Positions 9,303 through 17,987 of a stretch of 64,000 nt of DNA are shown here, one piece after another; the first letter of the stretch is position 1; each line of letters opens with the position of its first letter. The stretch is from Bacteroidota bacterium (GTDB lineage Bacteria > Bacteroidota > Ignavibacteria > Tepidaquicellales > Tepidaquicellaceae): NCBI GenBank assembly GCA_018266845.1, contig JAFDZO010000025.1, forward strand, positions 1-64,000, written 5' to 3'. The notes beneath the pieces were generated by a model. It was not told the DNA's origin, did not search any database, and was given only the letters and a program-made list of their open reading frames with translations. A program made the position numbers and the translations under genes.

Positions 9303-9749
9303 TCAACTTAACTTCGATTTTACAATTTCCTGAATTATCTTTCCGTCAATTTTTCCTTTTAATTCTTTTGCAGCCGCGCCCATTACTTTTCCGAAATCTT
9401 TTGCAGTAGAAGCGCCTGTATCAGCAATAATTTTGTTTATCACTTCTTCGGCTTCTTCCTGCGAAATTTGCTTCGGAAGATATTCCGAAATTATATCAAA
9501 TTGAACTTGCTCTTTATCAACTAAGTCCTGTCTGCCTGCTGCGGCAAACATTTCAATAGATTCTTTTCTTTGCTTCGCCTGTTTTGTCAAAAGAGCAATT
9601 TCTTCTTCGGGAGTCATTTCTCTGTTCATTCCCGATTTGTCCATTTTCAAAATTTCTGCTCTAATAGAACGGAGAGTTTCCAGCCGGGCAGCTTCGCCGG
9701 CTTTCATTGCATTTTTCAGGTCTTCGTTTATTGTATCTTTTAAACTCAT
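9303..9749 (-). CDS. yqeY: GatB/YqeY domain protein
   Basis: 148-residue YqeY-type protein, related to the tail domain of the GatB amidotransferase subunit. Visible family features are the N-terminus LKDTINEDLKNAMKAGEAARLETLRSIRAE and the C-terminal GKVMGAAAKELKGKIDGKII, in which the glycines are conserved. Family members are soluble and thought to bind tRNA or assist amidated-tRNA metabolism, but the exact role is unproven. It lies 10 nt downstream of the TPR membrane protein and is closed by a strong terminator. Confidence 0.9.
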   Translation of the reverse strand: MSLKDTINEDLKNAMKAGEAARLETLRSIRAEILKMDKSGMNREMTPEEEIALLTKQAKQRKESIEMFAAAGRQDLVDKEQVQFDIISEYLPKQISQEEAEEVINKIIADTGASTAKDFGKVMGAAAKELKGKIDGKIIQEIVKSKLS

Positions 9750-9759
9750 ATAAAAAAAA

Positions 9760-10395
9760 TTAATCTATGCTATAGTTATATCTTTGAGACTGCGCTATAT
9801 ATTTTGATTTCGGAAAATCATTTTTAAGCTGGTCAAAGACTCTTTTTGCAGATGCTTTATCATTTCCCATTGCAAAATCCCTTCCGGCGTAAAATAAATA
9901 TTCATCTCGGAAAGGGTTATCTTTATCGTAGTTAGCAGCGCGCTCAAATTCTTTTGCTGCGCCTACATAATCATTTTGCGCTTCTTTTACACTTGCGATT
10001 CCTGTAATAGCTGCAACTTTTGAGAGTTTATTGCTGCCGCCAAAATCGTCATAATACTTCAGAGCATTCTGAAAATCTCTTAAACCATAATAAGCATTTG
10101 CAAGCATCAGCTTTGCCAATTGTCCGTTTTCTGAAGAGCCGTATTCGTTAACAATAAATAAAAGCCCCTTGTTTCCTAATGAATCTCCATTAATTGCTGC
10201 CTGAAAGTTTCCGGCTTCGTATGAAGGTCTAATCTTAGTTAAAGCCACAGAAGCATCTTCATTTTGCGCAGACCTCTTTGAAGTAAAAAGTATGATACCT
10301 ATAACGATAACTATTATTGCGCCGCCGATGATTAACACCTGATTTTTGTTCCTGTTAAAATAGTCACTGATGACTGCAAACGGATTATCTGACAT
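9760..10395 (-). CDS. Membrane-anchored tetratricopeptide repeat protein (YfgM-like)
   Basis: 211 residues. A short cytoplasmic N-terminus (MSDNPFAVISDYFNRNKNQ) precedes one membrane segment (VLIIGGAIIVIVIGIILF, residues 20-37). The rest contains helical TPR-type repeats at about 60-205, for example LAKLMLANAYYGLRDFQNALKYYDDF and EYLFYAGRDFAMGNDKASAKRVFDQL. Layout resembles YfgM and the TPR_21 family, which work near the Sec translocon or in envelope chaperone networks; that role is inferred only from architecture. First gene of a two-gene unit with yqeY. Its upstream region holds the repeated motif at 10584-10682. Confidence 0.8.
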   Translation of the reverse strand: MSDNPFAVISDYFNRNKNQVLIIGGAIIVIVIGIILFTSKRSAQNEDASVALTKIRPSYEAGNFQAAINGDSLGNKGLLFIVNEYGSSENGQLAKLMLANAYYGLRDFQNALKYYDDFGGSNKLSKVAAITGIASVKEAQNDYVGAAKEFERAANYDKDNPFRDEYLFYAGRDFAMGNDKASAKRVFDQLKNDFPKSKYIAQSQRYNYSID

Positions 10396-10583
10396 TTGTA
10401 ATCTCTAAATTTTAAAAATTTGATAAACAATAAATATAATGAATAAAATTAAGTTTTTAAATGAGATTTTTTGGTATTTATATGTATCCGGTAAATCATC
10501 AAAATATTTCAAAAAAGACTTATACAATGGTTAAGTCTATGTCATAAGAGAGCTTCTCCCCCTAAATCAAAACCACCTGAAAT

Positions 10584-10682
10584 AGTAACATTATTGTAAC
10601 ATTTTGAATTCTAAGTATTGATTTTTCAATATTTAAAATGTTGCATTTTTTGAATTTCCGAAACAAAATGTAACATTTTTTT
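10584..10682. promoter_or_regulatory. Two-part repeated motif in the 539-bp intergenic region 10396-10934
   Basis: The 23 bases starting at 10584 contain GTAACATTATT followed by GTAACATTTTG, a direct repeat of GTAACA with an 11-bp period (one helical turn). An AAAATGTTGCATTTTT element follows at 10635 and a related AAAATGTAACATTTTT at about 10665. The same core and an AAAATG or AATATG element at the same 50-51 bp spacing occur twice at 46581-46776. The core is 189 bp upstream of the TPR gene start. The rest of this gap holds only weak hairpins (about 10770-10790 and 10818-10833) and the terminator at 10872-10911; no gene is seen. Confidence 0.55.
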
Positions 10683-10871
10683 GCTTCTCAAAAATAGGTG
10701 TTTTTTATAAAAGCAACCGGAATGGCGCAATGCTTTCAAAGAGCAGCATTTATCCTTATTGCACCACCATAATAAAATATGGTAATACAAATTGTATTTA
10801 AAGTCATTTTTTTATACCGAAGCCACCTTCGGAGAATTCAATTTTCATATATGGATAGAAGTTCACGTGGA

Positions 10872-10911
10872 GTAAAAAAAAAGACAGACATTAAAAAATG
10901 CCTGTCTTTTT
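10872..10911 (-). terminator. Intrinsic terminator after the first T9SS protein
   Basis: Read on the minus strand, AAAAAGACAG pairs with CTGTCTTTTT, with further pairing of CATT and AATG inside, followed by a long T run. It lies 24 nt beyond the stop of the T9SS cargo gene at 10935. Confidence 0.85.
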
Positions 10912-10934
10912 GAAGGAGAGTAAATGTTAGTTAA

Positions 10935-12593
10935 TTATTTAATCAGTGTCATCTTTTTTACTTCGGAGTACCCCGCAGTTTCAAGCTTGTAGAAATAAAT
11001 TCCGCTTGGTAAACCGGCAGCATTGAAATCATAATCGTATGTTCCTGCTGCAAGATTTTGACTGACTAATTTAGTAACTTCCTTGCCGGTAATATCAAAT
11101 ACTGTTAGTGAAACAAATCCCGATTTGTTTATATCAAACATTATCTTTGTAGAAGGATTGAAGGGATTAGGATAATTTTGATGTAAACTGTATTTTTCAG
11201 GGACATCTGTGGAAATATTATTCACGCCTATAACAAAGTTACCTGCATAAGCTGCCTGTACCGTATCACACATTTGTTTCAGCTTTGTTACAGAGTTTTT
11301 GTTGTTTGAACCTCTTGCAATTAATTGAGCAACGACAAAAGTTTGAGTATCTAAAGGATTAACTTTTAAATTGCCAGCTCCAGAAGCAATAATTAATCTT
11401 CTATCTCCGGGTGAGCTTGCTTCAACAGTACCCGTTGTTGCTCCACCGCAATTTTTAATTATACCTGTATATTCTGTCCATCCTGTTCCTGTTTCAGGGT
11501 CGCCGGTAAAGCAGAACTTAGTAATCTGTGGAGGAGTTAAAGCAGCATTGAGAAAAGGTGTTCCATCCCTTTTTAATCCTTTCAAATAGTTGTAAGCATT
11601 TACGGGCGCGCCGCTGGGGTCCTGTTCACAAGTAGGTCCGCCTGAGCCGCTATTAGTAAAATAGTTCAAAGATGTTATTCCTAATTCCGAACCGCCTGAA
11701 AGCTTTGCGCTTTTCAGCATCCTGAAACCAACAGCCGGAGGATTTGCACCATAACTTGTTCCTGAACCGGTGCCGTCAGTATTATCTGCATTATAACAGT
11801 AACCTAAATTTCTTGTAATATCACATCCTATAAAATCATCACTGGCATCACCAAGGTCAGGGTCAGTAACTAAGCCGAAATATGTGCTATCCCATGCAGA
11901 GCTATTTTTATTAATAATCTGCATTTTTAAAAATTGAACATCATTTAATGATGCAACGTTATCATAAGACCAAACAGTCAATCTCATTTCTGCTTTTAAT
12001 GGACTTGTTCCTCCGCTAAAGCCTTCAGATGCTGAATGACTTGTGGAATCGGCATCAGTTAAGCAAACAAAAACTGTTTGTGCCGCGCTTTTTACACCCG
12101 GCTTATCTACACCTGCATCATATACTCCGTTACCATTTACATCATCAAATGGCGCGCCGTAAGGAACCATTAATCCCCAGTTCGCATAGTCTGGATTGTT
12201 TCCGGCATTATCACCTCTGCTTACTTTATATAATTTGAAAGAAGAGTTGGTTGTGAACACTCCGTTTAACACATATCCCGGGGCATACTCTCCATTATAA
12301 GAAACAGATGCCAAACGTAAACCCCCGTTGACGTACGCTCCTGTAGATAATCCGGCAGTGAATATGGCAAATTTTCCTGCGCCTTTTGGCCATTCAAACC
12401 CGGGAGTATTACTTACAGATAAATCCTGGTCAAATACGCCTGTGTTCCATACTTTTGACGCTATATTATTTGCATTAGTTGTAACCTGCGCTTTGACGAC
12501 AGAATAAGGGTTCGAGAAAAAATTTTCCTTAGGTCTTGCGAATGAAGAGAGGGCTAAGGAAAAGCTGAAGAAGAGAATAAAGAATGTCTTCAT
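10935..12593 (-). CDS. Secreted protein with T9SS type A sorting domain (paralogue 1)
   Basis: 552 residues, predicted to be exported through Sec and then across the outer membrane by the type IX system. Signal peptide MKTFFILFFSFSLALSSFA. The body begins VWNTGVFDQDLSVS and carries DVNGNGVYDAGVDKPG, an Asp-rich calcium-loop-like motif. The C-terminal 85 residues are a T9SS sorting domain with HQNYPNPFNPSTKI, GLPSGIYFYKL and a final VKKMTLIK. The body family is unknown to me. It is paralogous to the next upstream gene over its whole length. Probably surface-anchored or released; substrate unknown. Confidence 0.85.
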   Translation of the reverse strand: MKTFFILFFSFSLALSSFARPKENFFSNPYSVVKAQVTTNANNIASKVWNTGVFDQDLSVSNTPGFEWPKGAGKFAIFTAGLSTGAYVNGGLRLASVSYNGEYAPGYVLNGVFTTNSSFKLYKVSRGDNAGNNPDYANWGLMVPYGAPFDDVNGNGVYDAGVDKPGVKSAAQTVFVCLTDADSTSHSASEGFSGGTSPLKAEMRLTVWSYDNVASLNDVQFLKMQIINKNSSAWDSTYFGLVTDPDLGDASDDFIGCDITRNLGYCYNADNTDGTGSGTSYGANPPAVGFRMLKSAKLSGGSELGITSLNYFTNSGSGGPTCEQDPSGAPVNAYNYLKGLKRDGTPFLNAALTPPQITKFCFTGDPETGTGWTEYTGIIKNCGGATTGTVEASSPGDRRLIIASGAGNLKVNPLDTQTFVVAQLIARGSNNKNSVTKLKQMCDTVQAAYAGNFVIGVNNISTDVPEKYSLHQNYPNPFNPSTKIMFDINKSGFVSLTVFDITGKEVTKLVSQNLAAGTYDYDFNAAGLPSGIYFYKLETAGYSEVKKMTLIK

Positions 12594-12719
12594 AGTTTTT
12601 TTGTTTAATTTTTAAAGCTAAACAAAACTACAACTATTTTTCACTGCAAGGCAAAGACATTTATTTCAATTTTCGCCTTCGATTAATTATATATATATCA
12701 ATAACTTATAATAAAAATT

Positions 12720-14357
12720 CTATTTTACTAAAATCATCCTTTTTGTTTCTGAAAAAGATGAAGAATAAAATTTATAAAAATAAATTCCCGATGAAAGATT
12801 TTTAGGAGAAAAATTTACTTCGTAAGTTCCTGCGTTAAGATTTTCATTAACCAGAGTTTCGACAAGTTTTCCACTTAAATCAAAAACCTGAAGCTGAATG
12901 AAATCGGATTTCGGAACATCGAATTTTATTTTTGTTTCGGGATTGAAAGGGTTGGGATAATTCTGATGAAGAGTAAATTTTTCAGGAACAGAAGTTGAAA
13001 TTGGATTAATACCAATGATAAAGTTATTGTTATACAGCTGCTGAGCTTTATCGGAAAGCTGCTTCAGCTTTGTAACAGAATTTTTGTTATCAATCCCCCG
13101 GGCTACAATTTGAGCATAATGAAACTGCACAAATGAAGGGCAGGGCAGATTGTAGTTTTCGCTTCCTGTACTCATAATAAAAGTTCTTGCTTTGGCATAA
13201 TTCGGAGTAACCTGCCCTGTTGTACCGCCATTACAATTACCTATTACACCATTATATTCTGTCCACCCGCTACCGGTTTCCGGGTCGCCCGAAAAAGTAT
13301 ATTTAGTTTTTTTCGGAGGATTAGTAGCAGCATCTAACCATGATGTACTGTCTTTTTTTAATCCTCGCATTAAATTATAAGCTTCCACAGGCGAATAAGG
13401 AAACTCCTCACAAGGAGGGCTTGGTTCAAACTGTAAAGGTATTACATAATGGAAAGATGTCATCCCTAATCCCCCATTATGGTTAAGCAAAGTCATCCCG
13501 ACTGCCGGAGGAGCAGAGCCATAAGAGTTACCTGCGCCGGTCCCATCCTGATTATCCCTATTGTAAGCATAACCTAATCTCCTCAAAGTATCACAGCCAA
13601 CATAGTCATCCAGCGAATCCCCGATTTGAGGATTTACAAACATTGAGAAAAAAGTTTTTTTCCATTCTACTAAACTTTTGTTAATAATCATATAGCGCAT
13701 AAAATGAATATCTTCGTATCCGGGATAATCGTAAGACCATGTATAAAATTGCACTTCGGAGTATAATTGGGCAGTACCGCCTGAAAATCCTTCGGCTATA
13801 TTATGGTTTTCTGCAAATCCGTCAGTAAGGCATACAAATATAGTTTGATATGCGTTCTTTACTCCGGGAATATCAATACCATTATCGTAAATCCCATTGT
13901 TGTTTACATCATTGTACGGCGCTCCTCTTTCTATCATAGTGTACCAATAACAATAGTCATTATTATTTACGCAATTATCTCCCTTTGAAACTTTATATAA
14001 GTGAAAAGCATCAGATGTTTTCGCAATGGGAGTTCCTCCGCCGTTAATAACATATCCCGGGCTGAACTCGCCATTATAAGTTGCGTTTGCAATCCTCAAT
14101 TCGCCGTTGTAATAAGCTCCGATGCACATACCCGCGGAAAGACCAACATATTTTCCAGAATTCTCGGGCCATTGAAAGCCCGGCATATTACTTTGAGAGT
14201 TCAGGTTTTGATTAAAAACTCCTGTGTTCCAAATAAATGAAGAAAAACTTCTGCCTTCAAAAGAGTACTGGGATTTCAAAAAGGAAACGTTGTAAGCAAT
14301 AGGGGTCGAACAAAGAACCGAGGGAATAAACAACATAAAAAAGAAAAACTTTTTCAT
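12720..14357 (-). CDS. Secreted protein with T9SS type A sorting domain (paralogue 2)
   Basis: 545 residues from the ATG at 14357, chosen because MKKFFFFMLFIPSVLCS is a good signal peptide; the open frame extends to 14471 but adds a basic, cysteine-rich stretch before it. The body shares IWNTGVFNQNL, MPGFQWPENSGKY, GAYYNGELRIA and DVNNNGIYDNGIDIPG with paralogue 1, and both have the same order of conserved blocks. It ends with HQNYPNPFNPETKI and a KRMILVK tail typical of T9SS cargo. The two genes are head-to-tail with 126 bp between them, an AT-rich spacer with no clear terminator. Function unknown. Confidence 0.83.
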   Translation of the reverse strand: MKKFFFFMLFIPSVLCSTPIAYNVSFLKSQYSFEGRSFSSFIWNTGVFNQNLNSQSNMPGFQWPENSGKYVGLSAGMCIGAYYNGELRIANATYNGEFSPGYVINGGGTPIAKTSDAFHLYKVSKGDNCVNNNDYCYWYTMIERGAPYNDVNNNGIYDNGIDIPGVKNAYQTIFVCLTDGFAENHNIAEGFSGGTAQLYSEVQFYTWSYDYPGYEDIHFMRYMIINKSLVEWKKTFFSMFVNPQIGDSLDDYVGCDTLRRLGYAYNRDNQDGTGAGNSYGSAPPAVGMTLLNHNGGLGMTSFHYVIPLQFEPSPPCEEFPYSPVEAYNLMRGLKKDSTSWLDAATNPPKKTKYTFSGDPETGSGWTEYNGVIGNCNGGTTGQVTPNYAKARTFIMSTGSENYNLPCPSFVQFHYAQIVARGIDNKNSVTKLKQLSDKAQQLYNNNFIIGINPISTSVPEKFTLHQNYPNPFNPETKIKFDVPKSDFIQLQVFDLSGKLVETLVNENLNAGTYEVNFSPKNLSSGIYFYKFYSSSFSETKRMILVK

Positions 14358-14575
14358 ACACATAATTTGATGAGAACAGCAACAATTTGAATCTACACTA
14401 AAAAAGTTATTAAAAAAACAACGAAGTTTTACTCTTTTTCTTTTTCCCTTCCAAGATGATTTGAAAAGCAATTGAGGAGATTCTATTTCACATGTAAAAT
14501 TTAAACGGAATTTCTCAAGTGTATCATACTTGAATAAAGCATTTAATTTATGTTTTATTATAGTTATTTTGCAGT

Positions 14576-14767
14576 TTGGAAGAAAATAAGATTAATACTG
14601 AAGAAAAAACAAATTACGAAGAGATTCGGGAGCAGCCTCAATTGGATAACCCTGCATTGAATTATAAAAAGAATCTTTTAAGACTTCTTATCCTCTCGGC
14701 TTTAGGATTATTAAGTGTTATTCTTCTTGCTGTCAGTCTATTTCTTATCGGAATTAAAATTTTTTAA
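14576..14767 (+). CDS. Small single-pass membrane protein, TTG start
   Basis: 63 residues. The N-terminal 30 are acidic and polar (EENKINTEEKTNYEEIREQ), and the C-terminal part is one membrane segment (LLILSALGLLSVILLAVSLFLIGI). The frame is closed upstream by a TAG, so TTG at 14576 is the only standard start. It is 6 nt before the ygfZ gene, so probably co-transcribed. I do not recognise the family. Confidence 0.6.
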   Translation: MEENKINTEEKTNYEEIREQPQLDNPALNYKKNLLRLLILSALGLLSVILLAVSLFLIGIKIF

Positions 14768-14773
14768 CAAGAT

Positions 14774-15664
14774 TTGAGTTTAAACCTTTACAAGAAAAAT
14801 TGTGGTGTTTTAATTTTTAAGGGAAAAGACAGAATTGACTTTCTAAACAGAATGTCAACAAACGACCTGACTTCCCTTCCTCCGCAGCATTATAAAAAAA
14901 CCGTTCTTACCACCGATAAAGGAAGAATAATTGACCTGATAACAATTCTAAATTATTCTGACCATTCCATAGTATTAACAACAGAAAATTACGAACAAAG
15001 AATAACAGAACATCTCGATAAGTACATCATAATGGACGATGTATTTATTGAAAGACCGGAAAAAAAATATTCCTCTTTAATTGTATGGGGGGAAGGCATA
15101 GCAAATAAGATAAATGAGCTTGAAAGCATAACGCTTTCGGGCGACAATTTTTTTGAAAAGGAAGACAATATTATTTTTGCAGATGACTTTGGTTACGAAA
15201 AAGTTATCTATCTTACTGGTGAAGATAAAGCAGATAACATAAAAGAAAAATTTCCGGGAAGCGCTGAATTTAGCTTTAACAATTACGAAAACTTCAGAAT
15301 CTCACTCGGTATTGCCGAAGGAGAAAATGAATTTAACGATTTAATAAATCCGAAAGAGTGCGGTCTTGAAAGATATATTTCATACACGAAAGGATGCTAC
15401 ATAGGGCAGGAAGTTATTGCAAGGTTAGATGCGCAAGGAAAGATTCCCAAGCAGATGGTTAAATTAGTTTCCGATTCATCTTTAACCAAAGATGAGAAGA
15501 TTTATCTTGATGGAAAAGAGGTCGGAGTAATAACAAGTGTATCTGGCAATATAGGTCTCGGCTTCATAAGAAGTATTGCAATTGACACCTCAAAAGAATA
15601 CGAATCAGCAGGATGTAAAATTAAAATAGAAAAAATTTTATTTAACGAAGAAATATTAAACTAA
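14774..15664 (+). CDS. ygfZ: YgfZ/GcvT-like folate-binding protein
   Basis: 296 residues of the YgfZ family, folate-dependent factors for maintenance of iron-sulfur enzymes, related to the aminomethyltransferase GcvT. The family signature KGCYIGQE is present near residue 213, followed by VIARLDAQGK. The N-terminus (GKDRIDFLNRMSTNDL) matches the start of the domain. Start is TTG at 14774; no in-frame ATG gives a complete domain. It follows the small membrane protein and precedes the aldolase by 11 nt. Confidence 0.88.
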   Translation: MSLNLYKKNCGVLIFKGKDRIDFLNRMSTNDLTSLPPQHYKKTVLTTDKGRIIDLITILNYSDHSIVLTTENYEQRITEHLDKYIIMDDVFIERPEKKYSSLIVWGEGIANKINELESITLSGDNFFEKEDNIIFADDFGYEKVIYLTGEDKADNIKEKFPGSAEFSFNNYENFRISLGIAEGENEFNDLINPKECGLERYISYTKGCYIGQEVIARLDAQGKIPKQMVKLVSDSSLTKDEKIYLDGKEVGVITSVSGNIGLGFIRSIAIDTSKEYESAGCKIKIEKILFNEEILN

Positions 15665-15675
15665 ATTAACTAACC

Positions 15676-16734
15676 ATGATTGATAAAATTAAAGAACTTT
15701 TGGGCAAAGACAATGAGAGTCTTTTAACCCATGAATGCAAAACAATTTCTAAAGAAGATATTCATTTGCCCGGAAGCGATTTTATTGACAGAGTCTGGAA
15801 AGATAGCGATAGAAGCCCGAACGTTTTAAGAAATATGGCAGCAATATACAACACAGGAAGACTTGCGGGAACAGGTTACGTTTCAATATTGCCGGTTGAC
15901 CAGGGTATTGAACACTCAGCAGGCGCTTCGTTCGCGCCGAATCCGATTTACTTTGACCCGGAAAATATAATAAAGCTGGCAATTGAAGGCGGCTGCAATG
16001 CAGTAGCATCTACATACGGCGTGCTTGGCTCATGCGCAAGAAAATACGCGCACAAAATTCCTTTTATTGTGAAAATTAATCACAACGAATTTTTATCGTA
16101 TCCTAATAAATATGACCAGATAATGTTCGGCAGAGTTGAACAGGCGTTTGATATGGGCGCAGCAGCCGTTGGCGCAACAATTTATTTCGGCTCTGATGAG
16201 TCAGCAAGACAAATTCAGGAAGTATCACAGGCATTCTCCTATGCACATGAGCTTGGCATGGTAACAATCCTTTGGTGCTATCTAAGAAATTCAGCATTCA
16301 ATGTAAAAGGCGATAAAGATTATCATGTATCAGCCGATTTAACAGGGCAGGCAAACCACTTAGGAGTTACAATAGAAGCAGACATTATTAAACAAAAATT
16401 ACCTGAAAACAACGGCGGATATAATGCGCTGAAATTCGGCAAGACACACAAATATGTTTACGAAAAATTGACAACGGATAATCCGATTGACTTAACAAGA
16501 TACCAGATTGCTAACTGCTATATGGGAAGAGCAGGATTAATTAATTCAGGCGGCGCATCTTCAGGAGAATCAGATTTAAGCGAAGCAGTAAAAACCGCAG
16601 TTATTAATAAACGCGCAGGAGGTATGGGACTTATTTCAGGAAGAAAAGCATTCCAGCGCCCGATGAAAGAAGGAGCAGCATTGCTTAATGCAATTCAGGA
16701 TGTTTATTTAGAAAAAGAAGTAACCATTGCTTAA
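15676..16734 (+). CDS. fbaB: Class I fructose-bisphosphate aldolase, FbaB/DhnA type
   Basis: 352 residues, cytoplasmic glycolysis/gluconeogenesis enzyme that forms a Schiff base and splits fructose 1,6-bisphosphate. Family stretches visible are [21 protein letters not shown] near residue 72, [10 protein letters not shown] near 132, and [15 protein letters not shown] with [15 protein letters not shown] near the C-terminus (phosphate-binding strands of the TIM barrel). Length matches the bacterial FbaB family. It lies downstream of ygfZ and upstream of a 32-residue basic peptide, all before one terminator. Confidence 0.92.
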   Translation: MIDKIKELLGKDNESLLTHECKTISKEDIHLPGSDFIDRVWKDSDRSPNVLRNMAAIYNTGRLAGTGYVSILPVDQGIEHSAGASFAPNPIYFDPENIIKLAIEGGCNAVASTYGVLGSCARKYAHKIPFIVKINHNEFLSYPNKYDQIMFGRVEQAFDMGAAAVGATIYFGSDESARQIQEVSQAFSYAHELGMVTILWCYLRNSAFNVKGDKDYHVSADLTGQANHLGVTIEADIIKQKLPENNGGYNALKFGKTHKYVYEKLTTDNPIDLTRYQIANCYMGRAGLINSGGASSGESDLSEAVKTAVINKRAGGMGLISGRKAFQRPMKEGAALLNAIQDVYLEKEVTIA

Positions 16735-16759
16735 AAAATTTAACTAACCAAACCATACA

Positions 16760-16858
16760 ATGAATAAACCAAAAAAAGTAGCTTTAAGAAAACACAGAAA
16801 GAACAAAGCGAAATCTAAAGCGAAAAAGAAAGAATCTTTAGCTAAGAAAAAAGCTTAA
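16760..16858 (+). CDS. 32-residue lysine-rich basic peptide
   Basis: ATG at 16760, stop TAA at 16856-16858. The product begins MNKPKKVALRKHRKNKAKSK and continues with more lysine. About half of its residues are Lys or Arg and there is no hydrophobic segment. It is 25 nt downstream of the aldolase and directly followed by an intrinsic terminator, which supports a genuine last gene. Tiny basic proteins of this sort are often ribosomal or RNA-binding, such as bTHX or bL37, but I cannot assign it to either. Confidence 0.65.
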   Translation: MNKPKKVALRKHRKNKAKSKAKKKESLAKKKA

Positions 16859-16863
16859 CTTAC

Positions 16864-16889
16864 TTAAGGGGCGTAAAGCCCCTTTTTTA
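16864..16889 (+). terminator. Intrinsic terminator after the aldolase operon
   Basis: AAGGGGC (16866-16872), loop GTAAA, GCCCCTT (16878-16884), then a run of Ts. It ends the ygfZ-aldolase-basic peptide transcript. Confidence 0.9.
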
Positions 16890-16955
16890 TATTGTAAAAA
16901 ATTATTACCTCAATTTGTCTTTGTAAGGGAAATATCCCCTTACATGATAAGAATT

Positions 16956-17050
16956 CTCCCCTTGAGGGGAGTCCGACCTGCAAGGTCGGGAGGGGTGTTT
17001 CATATGACACCCTCCGTCTCGCCAAGGCTCGACACCTCCCTTAAGGGAGG
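16956..17050. repeat. 95-bp multi-hairpin palindromic element (REP-like)
   Basis: Five consecutive inverted repeats: CTCCCC/GGGGAG at 16956-16971, CCGACC/GGTCGG at 16973-16989, a near-palindrome centred on CATATG at about 17004, GTCnnGCC/GGCnnGAC at about 17017-17034, and CCTCCC/GGGAGG at 17035-17050. The outermost pairs make the whole unit close to an overall palindrome. It is GC-rich compared with its neighbours and lies between a terminator and the EamA gene. No second copy was noticed in the window. Confidence 0.7.
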
Positions 17051-17069
17051 AATTTATTTGTGATTCTTA

Positions 17070-17981
17070 ATGAAAAAAATTCTTCTTGTAGCGTTTCTTA
17101 CATTTGCTGCGGCATTTACTCCGATTGCCGCAAAATATACCGTTGCGCAAATCTCTCCCCTTTCGTTAGCTTTTTTAAGATTTGGAATGGCAACAGTTTT
17201 ACTTTTACTTGTATGCGCTCACAAAAAAGTAAACCTTAGAATTGAGAAGGAAGATTTTACTAAATTTTTATTCACAGGTTTTCTGGTAATTCCATTTAAC
17301 CAGATAGTATTTTTAGTCGGGATAAAACTTTCAGCCGCATCTCACTCCGGCGTACTTTACTCATGCACTCCGATGATTGTATATGTATGTTCAATATTTT
17401 TGAAACACGAGAAGTTTCAGCTTAAAAAAATATTTACTATTTCTTTAACAATTATAGGTATATTCCTCATATTCTATGAGAATATTGTAAACGTAAACAA
17501 AGACGGAAACGAAATTTTAATAGGAGATATACTGTTATTTTTTGCCGTGCTTTCATTCGGAATGTATTTAGCGTTCAGCAAAAACCTGATTGTTAAATAC
17601 GGTTCGTTAAAGGCGCAGACATTATCTTTTTCAATCGGCAGCATAATGTATATTCCTATATTTTTGTACGATATTCAGAATGTGAATTTCAGCGGTGTAA
17701 ATTTCTACGGGTGGCTGGGATATATTCACCTTACATTTATTGTGGCTTTCGCAAGTTACTTCTTATATTCATATACCACAAAATTTATACATACAAGCAC
17801 TCTGACCACTCTTACGAATATGGCGCCTGTTTTCACTCTCATATTTTCGTGGATTTTATTAAAGGAAAGTTTATCTTATTTTTTTATAATCGGCGCTGTA
17901 ATAACTTTCATAGGAGTATTTCTTACCCAGTTAATGTCGCGGGCTAGAAAAAATGAACCGGTTGAAGTAACGAATTTATAA
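17070..17981 (+). CDS. EamA/DMT family transporter
   Basis: 303 residues with about ten hydrophobic segments in two EamA halves, the drug/metabolite transporter layout. N-terminal segment FLTFAAAFTPIAAKYTVAQISPL matches the family's first helix followed by the conserved Pro-rich turn. The second half contains TTLTNMAPVFTLIFSWILLKESL, the typical ninth-helix motif with its glutamate. Exports or imports small metabolites; substrate cannot be told from sequence. ATG at 17070 lies 19 nt after the palindromic element; the next gene starts 6 nt after its stop. Confidence 0.88.
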   Translation: MKKILLVAFLTFAAAFTPIAAKYTVAQISPLSLAFLRFGMATVLLLLVCAHKKVNLRIEKEDFTKFLFTGFLVIPFNQIVFLVGIKLSAASHSGVLYSCTPMIVYVCSIFLKHEKFQLKKIFTISLTIIGIFLIFYENIVNVNKDGNEILIGDILLFFAVLSFGMYLAFSKNLIVKYGSLKAQTLSFSIGSIMYIPIFLYDIQNVNFSGVNFYGWLGYIHLTFIVAFASYFLYSYTTKFIHTSTLTTLTNMAPVFTLIFSWILLKESLSYFFIIGAVITFIGVFLTQLMSRARKNEPVEVTNL

Positions 17982-17987
17982 TTTGAT

